Of a stretch of DNA of 64,000 bases, positions 24,292 through 33,893 are shown in pieces (within the stretch, counting starts at the first letter, position 1; each line of letters begins with the position of its first letter). This DNA comes from Gnetum montanum. Lineage: Eukaryota > Streptophyta > Gnetopsida > Gnetales > Gnetaceae. The notes below the pieces were generated by a model. That model was not told the origin of the DNA. It worked only from the letters and a program-made list of their open reading frames with translations, and made no database searches. Location: contig MNCI01005011.1 of the NCBI GenBank assembly GCA_015680685.1, positions 124,001 through 188,000 of the forward strand, in the 5' to 3' direction. A program made the position numbers and the translations under genes.

Positions 24292-25126
24292 TGATAAGCC
24301 GTCATGGTTTGGTCATGTTAACTAGATGTTGTCAACGCGATCCCGTTGACACAAAGTTTGATCCATTGACGTGTCCTCATTGACAGGGCACCCCATTTTG
24401 CCTATAAATGTGCGCCTACCACCTCATTTATGGCATAAGTCTCATATTTGTAGTGAAGCTTTAGTAGTTTTTCCACTCAAAAGTTAGAATATTTTCTACG
24501 TGCCTGCAGTAGGAGTCAAAGAGTGTACGGATCTTTATTTGAGCACTATTGTACTTAAGCATTTCAATGTGTGCAACAATAAAGACGAGCTTTCTAATCA
24601 AACCTTGCAGCACTTGGACTAGATTAATATTCAAGCAACTTCCTTTAATGTTTTTAAGTAATTAATCAATTAATATAGATTAAATAGCACACATAAGTAT
24701 GACCACTTTAAGCATACGTCTAACGCTTAGTAATCCCAATAACGGTTAATGTTTGGTAACCCAATAGCACTATACATGTTCATGATGTGTACAACAAGTG
24801 GGAACAAATGCTTACGTTAAGATTAGTTAAACATTAACTAGTTATTAGATTAATTTAACAATTAAGTTACTTTATTCTTTATTCTTGATTCTTAGGCAAC
24901 TTAATTCATAAAACAAATAAAATGATAAAAATCATATACCTCAGTTACACTTAACCATACCCTTGAACTTCACAAGTGAAACTAGGAAGACAACGATTGC
25001 AACAATTACTTTCACCTTCTAGAACCAATGTACTTAAAAACCTAAAGTCTTTGGAATTTGACCAAATCGCAGAGTGAATGCTAGTAATTCGTATGATTGG
25101 ACATAGGATCTAGTCGTTGCTCATCA
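24292..25126 (+). repeat. 3' LTR of element B
   Basis: 835 bp, TGATAAGCCGTC to CTCATCA, collinear with the 5' LTR at 11909-12755. There are many transitions and one deletion of about 12 bases near 24625, so the insertion is old. The TATA box is GCCTATAAATG near 24400. Confidence 0.9.
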
Positions 25127-25131
25127 CATTG

Positions 25132-25832
25132 TTAACCAAAGATGAGGTTTTTTGCCTAGCTATTAGCTCATCATGTAGTATTCACTCAAGAAAAGTTCCA
25201 ATAACAAGGTTTTTCTATGACCTCCTAATGTCTCCTTTGCTATAGAGAGATTGAAACTACAACATACCTTTTCAAGGAATGTTTGTTTACAAAGATTGTA
25301 GGTCAATTTGTATGCATGTGGACTAGGATCTTATGGGGTTAGTGTTGGGCAATGATTACAAAAGGGCCCATCATTCAAAGCCACTTGCATGAAATTTCAT
25401 TATGGATGGAGGTTAACTCAGAGATTTAGCTTGAGCAGAATGCTCACACTTTTCATGTGAAGTGCCTAAACTCTCCCTCTAAATGCATCTCAAAAGCATT
25501 TACCAACTTTCATTTATGGAAAAATATCCATGAATGCACAATGTCAACATTTAACACTTGTGACTCCTTGCAAGATGAACCATCCGTAAACTTTGTTTTT
25601 CTACTTTTTTGAATATGTATACCCTTTGTTTTAAATGAACTTTATGATGTTGCACATGATTATTTTTTTGGTTTTGATGCCCTATAGGAATGCTTGGGGA
25701 TTTTTGATTAGTGTACGTATTCATCTGTTTTGCTAGAGGATCTTCTACCTTCCATGATGATACTGCTATTGTAATTGTTGATTTAGGGGTTCACCCTTCT
25801 TGTTATATAAATGACTAAACTTCCCTCAAAAA
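25132..25832 (+). pseudogene. LINE terminal zinc-knuckle region and 3' end (plus-strand LINE, right part)
   Basis: Right after element B the frame reads RFFAxLLAHHVVFTQEKF, then CLLC, then ETTTYLFKECLF. This is the zf-RVT pattern at the end of plant L1 ORF2 (CPLC..EET.EHLFFECPF), with the His replaced by Tyr. Stops are present. The tail GGGGTTCACCC...CTTCCCTC followed by seven A is a typical L1 3' end. Confidence 0.7.
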
Positions 25833-25846
25833 AACATATTAGTATT

Positions 25847-26085
25847 TATACGAAAAAATTCATGCTTTCGAAAAGAAGAAGAATTAATCTTGGAGACAAA
25901 AATACTAACAGGAAAATGGTTTAATAAGGTAGCATCTATATGCACTTTTACTTTACTTGTAAGCTTCCAAAAAGAAACATTAAAAATGTAAAATCTATCA
26001 AGCCAACAAGAAATTTTATCATTTCCTTGTTGATAATTACAATAAGTATAATTCTTGTTATTTGAATGATATGGGAATAAATAGG
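25847..26085 (-). pseudogene. L1 endonuclease fragment (minus-strand LINE, piece 2)
   Basis: The minus-strand frame reads YTYCNYQQGNDKISCWLDRF and then TLLNHFPVSIFVSKI. These correspond to the L1 endonuclease motifs YTWSN...N.RI..RLDRF and SDH.P. The piece is almost stop-free. It joins piece 1 across element C and piece 3 across the plus-strand LINE. Confidence 0.75.
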
Positions 26086-26965
26086 TGTTGAAGCGCTAAG
26101 CAGTCGATGCATTGACTAGGCCGTGTATACGGGCCACAGCCGTGTCGACGTGGCCCCATCGACACATCCCTTCATGGGTCGATGTGGCCCCGTTTACGCA
26201 GAGTCTGTTTTAGCCTATAAATAAGTGGCCCTCCGCCACACTTAAGTACCTTTTAGTCAGTTGTAGCGAAACTCTTGCATTTTGTTTCTGTAGGAGTTAG
26301 AATATTTTCCCAGTGCATGCCCGCAATGTGATGCTTGTAATTGTACGACACCTTTATTCGAGTGTGACGTACTTGGACATGCACATGACCGGAAATAAAG
26401 ATCGAGATTACTTCATCATTGCAGCATTCACTTAGAATTAATTGTTTAATTGTTATTGTTAATCGTTATTGTTATTTATTGCTTTCTTAGTTAATATTTC
26501 TTTATCATCATTTACTATTCCTATTGTTAAATGCGGAATTAGTACGACTTAATCACGAGCATTTAAGTGTGACTACTTGGTAACCCAGTAGCGTACCTAG
26601 GATCTACGCTTGGTAATCCCAATAGTAGTCGTGCACGAGGTCCAAGCTGGGTACAAATGATTAAGGTACGGATGCTCATCGCACTTAAGTTAGCTTAGAC
26701 TTCATTTCCTATTACTCATTAGTTTAATCGAGATTATGTTCCATTGTCTCTAGGAGTAGCACTAGTTTAGAATCACATCATACACCTCACTCTGGACTAA
26801 ACCATACGTAACAAGCAAATACTAGTCTAGGTGGGAAGATAGCGAACTGCGATCAACATGTAACTATCTAGATATCACAACTAGCCTGTCCACGGAGTTC
26901 GACCGGATCGTGCGTGAATGCTCATATTCGTATGGTTGAGTGTAAGGGTACCTCGCCGCTCATCA
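26086..26965 (+). repeat. 5' LTR of element C
   Basis: 880 bp, TGTTGAAGCGC to CTCATCA. U3 is about 145 bases and GC-rich with CGTCGACG-type inverted motifs. The TATA box is CCTATAAATAAG near 26214. It has AATAAAGATCGAG near 26393 and the direct-repeat blocks TTGGTAACCCAGTAG / TTGGTAATCCCAATAG near 26578-26625. Confidence 0.9.
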
Positions 26966-26966
26966 T

Positions 26967-26984
26967 TGGCACCATTGCCTGGGA
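26967..26984 (+). other. Primer binding site of element C (tRNA-Asp)
   Basis: TGGCACCATTGCCTGGGA matches the tRNA-Asp 3'-end complement at 15 of 18. Two of the three mismatches are CpG to CpA, the expected decay of methylated DNA. Confidence 0.8.
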
Positions 26985-27106
26985 TGGTGCTAGTTATCTA
27001 GATTAGTTATATCATACAAGGTCGTTGTATAGGAATTAACGATATATCTTTTAGGGAGAAATAATTACAAAAAGTCACATACAAATTCACACACAATTTG
27101 ACAATC

Positions 27107-28909
27107 ATGCCTCTCTTACAAGACTCTAATAATGTCACATCTAGTGAGGCAGTTCATTGGAGAACCAATGAATTATATGATAATGAAGATTGGAGTACAC
27201 AATCTGAGGTGAGGGTTTCTTATAAACATAATCGAAGGCAACATCGTCCCAATGCACGAAAGCATAACTTACTCGATGACGATGAACCCCTACTGGCCAC
27301 TACGAGCCTAACGAAAATACAAGAGGCGGTTCGAATCTCCCATAGGCATCATAAAGAGAGCCTCATACCCAAGCTCGATTTAAACAACTTTCCCAATTTC
27401 TCAGGAGGCTATGACTTAGATCTGCAACAACATTTACAAGCCTTCTACGATGCCTATGCATGGAACAACATTGATAACGGTTGCCAAAAACTTAAGCTCT
27501 TTCCTATGACACTCGTTGGTCAAGCAAAAGTATGGTTTAGATCGTTAAAACCAAATTCAATACGACGTTGGCCAACAATGGTAGAACTCTTTAACAAAAG
27601 ATATCAAACCTACGCAAGAGCATCAACCTTGAGGAAATAAATCTAAGAGTGGAAACAAGCACAACATAAACCCTTGGACATGGCTTTAGAAAGATGTTAT
27701 GCATTGTTAAACAACTGTCCAAGCCATGAGTTCTCCGAGGAAAGGCTAATATGCCATATCATTGATTGGCTTCGTGATGAAACAAAAGAGACCCTAGGGA
27801 TGTATGCCCAAGGTCAACTATACAAACTACGAACCCATCAATTCTAAGAGCTTATTAAGTGGGTAGCAAAAGAAGAAGGAGAAATGGCTAGATGGGAGAG
27901 TGTTGAAAAACATCAACGAGACCCAAATCTCAACTTAATAGAGGTCCATAATCAAAAAAAGAAGAAATCAACCTATCTCAAGGAGGAAGAACCATCTTTG
28001 CCAGTACAACAATCATTAGAAGAAATTGAGGCAAAGATCAATAAGATGCTAGAATGGACACATAAAAAGTGTGGAGAATATATCAATATTATTGGAGATA
28101 GAGTTTTGACAACCCGAGAAGCAGGACAAAATATCATTAGACATTCGAAAAGAAGGGATGAGGAAAATAAGAGCTGAACTGCTGATCATACGTATGAATG
28201 CAACATTTGCCTGTATGGTCACCCCAATGCCCAATCTTGTTACATTTATATGAGCATTGGGGAAACATGTTACACCTAGAGTTCATACAGAGATACTATG
28301 TTCGATCATAGTGGCAACAATCCTAGTCGTGGGGGAAGCCATCCCTAAACAGGAGGCACCTTTCGTATCATCTGAATCCAAATGCTTATCTAGTGCAACA
28401 TCATGTTTCTCCAACTGGGTCAACATACTCTATCTCGCGACATTATCATTCTCCTCAATACTATCAGCCCATGTCCTCAACACAACCACCGCCTTGTGTA
28501 CCTTACACTTCTCCTAAATTTCAACATTCTCATCCTTTCCCTCCTTTTACATCGCCACCAACTGTTCCTAAAGTGTCTGCACCACAACAACAACCCACGA
28601 ACATTACTTGTGCTACTATTGCCAACAGCAATGAGAGACCTCCTCAACATCAAAGGTGTCCCTTCTTTAGACATGACCATAGGAAGGGACAATACAGTTC
28701 CAAGGCCACTGCATTCTCCAACTCAGCACAAGTTCAACACTGTGGTGCATCCTTCTCTTCGGACCCAACACCTTGTGTTCATCAGGGCCACCAATTAACA
28801 CTCCAACAACCATATGGCCCAATGAATATAGTCATGGAGGGCAACATCCTAATCCTTGCATACCATCTTACGGTCACAAGTACAATAGTAGGTCAACTCC
28901 TTATAAATT
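27107..28909 (+). pseudogene. gag: gag of element C (few stops)
   Basis: It starts MPLLQDSNN at 27107; a 180-codon frame is open from 27098. Capsid-like region: LDLNNFPNFSGGYD, WFRSLKPNSIRRWPTM and FNKRYQTYA. After a stop come CYALLNNCPSHEFSEERL and LGMYAQGQLYKLRTH (27690-27840). A Lys/Glu-rich segment with a short coiled coil follows (27884-28177). The knuckle CNICLYGHPNAQSC near 28200 is disturbed. The tail is Pro/Gln/Ser/Tyr-rich and frameshifted to about 28909. Compared with B and D, the first 230 or so codons (PNEYVPDF domain and His/Arg linker) are absent. Gag would form the particle and bind RNA. Confidence 0.8.
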
Positions 28910-30122
28910 AACCACATCTTATAACTTCCCCCACTATGTTAACTCTAATCAAGTGTGTGAATCCCAATGGGGTAAGTATGACCAGGTCCCAATATTTTCA
29001 ACATGCAAGGATCCCCACCTTCCATTTATTAATTCTAGCCATGCTCAACCGTTTAGTTATGGGGGGTATCCTCCATTCTAACAATACAGAATTAATAAAT
29101 GTTTTTCCATTTCTTTAATTTTTTAACTTTTTGTTTTCCAGTTTTTCACCTTTTAATTTATTATTTTATCTTTTTGTCTTTTTATCTTTTTATGAGTAAT
29201 CTCATCTNTAGGTGCTATCATGCAACTTCGTTGTACTAAGATCCTTGTAGATCTAACGAAAAATGGAAGTAAGAGTATTAAAGGCACCCAATAAAAAAAA
29301 TAAAAAAACAAAAAAAAAAAAAGAGAAAAAAAGAGAGAGAGAAGAGAGGGAAAAGAGAGTGTGCCAAAGCGGCCAAACAAAAAATATCCCGCAAAGAAAT
29401 TTCAAGTCACTCCTCCCTTGCACAAAACACCAAGTGATCATATGCCTTACTGTCATGGTGCTCTTATGGTTGTCCATCATTGGATGAAACGATGCGATGT
29501 CACTGATCAGAGGAATGGACTTGGTCTTGATTTTGGAACGATAGGCTAATGACACATTAATCATGCCCTACACTCAAGATTCATTGTGCCCTAAGTTAGT
29601 TACCTCACGTCCCAATCTTTGCAACCCCTTCTTTGATTCATTCCATCTCGCTATTCATGTATTTGTGACTTGTGTCTTGTATAGCATTGAATTCATACCT
29701 CATCACGGTTGTATCAACATGTGTGTGTTTTGTTGCATCAGTATAGATTATATTTAACCCTTCTAGTGCCTACGGACATCTTAAGGTGTGGTTACACAAG
29801 GGCATATAGGTTAGAACCTGCTTTGGGGAGGACCCACTTGCGTGACTTTTGTAATTTGTACTTGGTGCACACCACCACATCATCTTATACCCTTCAAGTA
29901 TTTCATTGCCAATTCTATTCTTTCCTTTGTCATCATTTTATCAAATGTTCCTCAAAACCAGGTCCAACATTAAACTGTTAGGGCAACTTCCTTGAAAAGT
30001 TTCTAACTCTAAAATCACACTAAGTAAAGAATGCAACATTAATTAAAGGCAATGAGTAAGGTATGAAATCATTGAACTTTTTTCAATAACCTTACTAACA
30101 ATTGATCTTTGTGTGATTATAG
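28910..30122 (+). other. 3' spacer of element C
   Basis: T-rich block 29100-29200, a purine-rich run (29296-29360) and the shared spacer with GGGGAGGACCCACTTGCGTGAC near 29824. It ends in TTACTAAC (30093-30100) and GTGATTATAG (30113-30122), a branch point and 3' splice site ahead of the extra ORF. Base 29208 is N. Confidence 0.55.
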
Positions 30123-30558
30123 ATGGCCCCTAAAAGAAGACAACAAGGAGGACCTTCTCAAGGTGCAACTGAACAACCTAGGGGAGGCAGAGGCCAAGGA
30201 CCTCATGCAAAACATACAGAGCATAAGGCAATCATTCAGCATCCATCATGAACCTCTTGTTACTGCATAATCTATCCAAGCAAAGAGAGGAGAGGTCAAG
30301 GTCCAAGCCTATGAAGAGGAACAACGGTTATTTGCGGCATGGCATGTCAAGGCCAATCAAGTGTTCCCGCAGCTGTCGTGTCCATGAAAAGTGCCGACTC
30401 CATCAAACATTGGAACATCAGCATGGACGGCTCATAATCCTCAAATAGAAGAGGAGAAACATCAAGTGCTTCTTTAATGATATCAATCTCAAAAGCCTGA
30501 TGCACAGGACAAAGGAAAGGCACCCATGGAGGACCCACCACTACCGGGAACCCCATGA
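30123..30558 (+). pseudogene. Extra ORF of element C, internally deleted
   Basis: It begins MAPKRRQQGGPSQG and ends PPLPGTP at TGA 30556-30558. About 40 N-terminal codons are joined to about 90 C-terminal codons (EEEQRLFAAWHVKANQVFP...). The transposon-protein-like domain and most of the coiled coil found in B and E are deleted. Stops are present. Confidence 0.65.
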
Positions 30559-30732
30559 GTTCCACAAGTTTTGTCTTTTGTGTTTGTGTCCAAATTTTGT
30601 TTAATTCTCCACTGCAGTATGAATAAATTTCTAGTCAGTTAATAATCCCATACCTATCCACTGTGTATTCAATTGAGCTTGTTTCTCACTTTCTTTGACT
30701 CGAGGACAAGTTGTTATTTAGTTATGGGGGTA

Positions 30733-31616
30733 TGATGAAGCGCTAAGCAGTCAATGTGTCGACTAGGCAACGTATACAGGGTCCTGTATATGCGACCGCG
30801 TCGACGCGGTCCCATCAATGCATCCCTTCATGCGTCGACGTGGCCCTGTTTATGCAAAGCTGGTTTTAGCCTATAAATAACTGGCCCTCCACCACACTTA
30901 GGTATCTTTTAGTAAGTTGTAACGAAGCTCTTGCATTTTGTTTCCGTAGGAGTTAGAATATTTTCCCAGTGCATGCCCACAATGTGATGCTTGTAATTGT
31001 ACGACACCTTTATTCGAGTGTGACGTACTTGGACGCGCACATGACCAGAAATAAAGATCAAGATTACTTCATCATTGCAACATTCACTTAGATTTAATTG
31101 TTTAATTATTATTGTTAATCGTTATTGTTATTTATTGTTTTCTTAGTTAATATTTCTTTATCATCATTTACTATTCCTGTTGTTAAATGCGGAATGAGTA
31201 CGACTTAATCACGAGCATTTAAGTGTGACTACTTGGTAACCCAGTAGTGTACCTAGGATCTACGCTTGGTAATCCTAGTAGATGTCATGCATCCAAGATA
31301 TGTACGGATGATTAAGGAACAGATGCTCATCGCACTTAGGTTAGCTTAGACTTCATTTCCTATTACTCATTAGTTTAATCAAGATTATGTTCCATTGTCT
31401 CTAAGAGTAGCACTAGTTTAGGATCACATCATACGCCTCACTCTGGACTAAACCATACGTGACAAGCAAATACTAGTCCAGGTGGGAAGACAACGAACTA
31501 TGATCAACGTGTAACTATCTAGATACCACAACTAGCCTGTCCACAGAGTTCGACCGGATCGTGCGTGAACGCTCGTATTCGTATGGTTGAGTGTAGGGGT
31601 ACCTCGTCGCTCATCA
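30733..31616 (+). repeat. 3' LTR of element C
   Basis: 884 bp, TGATGAAGCGC to CTCATCA, preceded by the polypurine tract ATGGGGGTA. It is very similar to the 5' LTR. Differences cluster in the GC-rich U3 and near 31285-31310, where one copy has a short replaced segment. Confidence 0.9.
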
Positions 31617-33460
31617 ATAGGTAACATCAAAGAGAAAATATTTTTTTAAAAATTACATCAATCTTTTTCTTGAGAAACCATATTAGAAGGAAGACCGTCA
31701 AATTGATCTAAATGACCATCCAATTACCTTCAATAATCTAAGAAACTTTATGTAGAGATAGAAGATATTTTCAAATCTTTAATCAATATTTTAAATTAGT
31801 AGGAGCATAAACATTGCAGAGTTCAAAGTCTCCTTTTTCACTTTGACAAGTAATTCATATAACTCTTCTAAGGTTGCCCAAGCCAAAATTCAAAACTTTT
31901 TCCTTCCAATTTTTATTAACTAGAATAACAATATTTCCTTTATTAACTTCATGAGAAACTAAAAAAATAATGTAGTTCTTTAAAATGCATTTACCAATAA
32001 AACTAATATCATGTGCTAAAATCTTATTCTCTTGAAATAAAGAAAATTTGATAAAATATATGCTAGTTGGAAAGATGCTCCCTGACAATCTGTACTTGAG
32101 GCCTCTTAAAAAGGCCTCAAATATTCCATGATAAAACTAACATTGAGATGTGGGGGAGGAAACCCCTATCCTTGATTTTTCATGCTTAGCATTTATCTCA
32201 CAACCCATACCACTAATAGCTGAAAAAGCATTGTCCAATGAAAAAGCATTTGGAACATTAATAAAAGTAAAGTGAGGTGAAAATATCCCATGGGTTTTTG
32301 AATTAAAATCATTATTTGTAGGCCTCCTCTTTTTTGCATTGCGCTAAGCAAATTCTTTTTGCATTGGCACTTTCATTACTAGTACCTGCTAAAATAGTCT
32401 TTTTCCTAAAGAAAAATTCTCTTTAGATATAGAGAATTTACTTATATTTTCAAATTTAGAAGCATTAGTAAAATGTTAAAAAATTGGTAACTAAGGTTTC
32501 ATTTCTACCTACTGAAAATTACCATTATTTTTTGTTTCTAAAAACTATTGTTTCTTTTCCTCATGAATAACTTTTTTACTTAAAAGACTACAAATCCTAA
32601 TAACAGAGACTTCATGACTATAATAACTATAACATCTTCATAAATTATAGTATGTAATTTTTTGCGAATAACATTGATTACATACTTCGAATTTTAATTT
32701 TATCTTTCTCTATTGTAAATCAGTCCCTATTAAATAATGTGTATACTACCCACCATCTAGTAATATTTTTTACTCTATTTGAAAGATTGTGCCAATGCTA
32801 CCAATAATTTTTATTTTAACACTTTGAAAAATAAGATAATTTTCTAATTCAATCTAGTAAGCAATTTTAAAATAATCATAAGAATTGGGATCAAAATCCA
32901 CTTTCCATTCTCGAAGTAATAAAAGCATTACAATGATCTATCAAAACTTTAAGATCCAAGGATTTCTCAACCGTTTTAGAATTTGACCAATTTGACAAAC
33001 AAAAAGAGGTTAGGAAAAATAACAAGCATACAAAACATTAATTCCATAGCGTTTATGGTTACCCTAAATCATTGATGTAAAATCCTTACTCAAGTAAATA
33101 AATCTAATAATTTGCACAAAGATGTATCAAAAAGTGATATCTTTTAACACAAATTCCTATAAATTATCAAGTAAAACAAAATCAAAAGCTTTAGAATCCT
33201 TCATAGTCTCTAGAGACATTAGTATTCTCCATCTTCAAATCATTCTTTGTCAAAAAATTGTCTACCAAAATATCTTCACAAGAAACCTTCCGGATCAACA
33301 AAACTTCAAACACATTCTCTATTTTCATATCATTCTTTGTCAAAAAATTGTTTGCCAAAATATCTTTGCAAGAAACCTTTGAGATTGACAAAACTTCAAA
33401 CACCCAACTTGCCAAGATGATGATGATGAATTTACCAAACTATCTACATACATCATCATT
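31617..33460 (-). pseudogene. L1 LINE ORF1 and endonuclease start (minus-strand LINE, piece 1)
   Basis: On the minus strand ORF1 comes first. A 74-codon start (33191-33415) contains an in-frame 90-bp tandem duplication. Next is a DUF4283-like stretch (KVDFDPNSYDYFKIAYWIEL, near 32850-32910). A Cys-rich relic (VCNQC...C) near 32650-32690 may be the zf-CCHC_4 knuckle. ORF2 endonuclease begins near 32090 with GNIVILVNKNW and NFGLGNLRRVI, matching plant L1 GGVAILLNK.W. Stops are frequent. The 5' end is approximate. It lies just downstream of aminotransferase exon 7, in the same orientation. Confidence 0.7.
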
Positions 33461-33893
33461 CTAACCCAGTTTCATCTTTTTTGGGCCCACTTTCAAGGTT
33501 CTTTAATTTCATTTCTATAAAATCTAAAACCAAATATCTAATAAGAACATGACCCGTGGTATATTTACTGTTTGTGTGCCTTCCTAACAAACTCTCCCTG
33601 ATCTAGGCATAATAATCCTCAAGATTTACAACGTATTCTCTTCCCATTTCATGAATTGAAATTTAGATGAAAATTTTATTGTTTACTGGAATATATAAAT
33701 TTTAGTTTTAAATTTTTGTTAATTTGAAAAGATTATGCAAATTTTGAGCTTTTGAAAAAAATCTGGTTCGTTCCAAATGAATGAAATGATGGTAAGAAGG
33801 CTAATTTCTTAACCTACGTTGAAACTGAAACGGAATTGATTAATATCACTTCTATAATTCAGTAATTGAAGCTAGTTGAAACTCTAGATTTAC

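Larger units (their letters stand above)
11909..25126 (+). mobile_element. LTR element B, Athila-like, gag-pol plus extra ORF
   Basis: A complete insertion of 13.2 kb flanked by the perfect 5-bp duplication CATTG (11904-11908 and 25127-25131). Order: LTR, degenerate tRNA-Asp primer site, gag, protease/RT/RNase H/integrase, T-rich region, spacer, extra ORF of about 2.85 kb, polypurine tract, LTR. All ORFs contain stops. RT (FMDD), integrase and LTR style place it near Athila. The extra ORF after pol and the long spacer account for its size. Confidence 0.9.
11526..25832 (+). mobile_element. 5'-truncated plus-strand LINE, carrying element B
   Basis: The 14-bp direct repeat AACATATTAGTATT at 11512-11525 and 25833-25846 brackets this insertion. 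It ends in an A run just before the right repeat, as target-primed LINE insertions do. Without element B the LINE is about 1.08 kb. It holds a reverse-transcriptase fragment on the left and the terminal zinc-knuckle region and 3' end on the right. It inserted into the opposite-strand LINE. Confidence 0.8.
26086..31616 (+). mobile_element. LTR element C, non-autonomous (gag only, no pol)
   Basis: 5.5 kb, flanked by the perfect duplication ATAGG (26081-26085 and 31617-31621) and inserted in LINE endonuclease sequence. It contains LTR, tRNA-Asp primer site, gag, T-rich/3' spacer, a deleted copy of the extra ORF, polypurine tract and LTR. No protease, RT, RNase H or integrase sequence is present, and no room exists for it. 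It is a close relative of E. Mobilisation must have relied on another element's enzymes. Confidence 0.9.
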
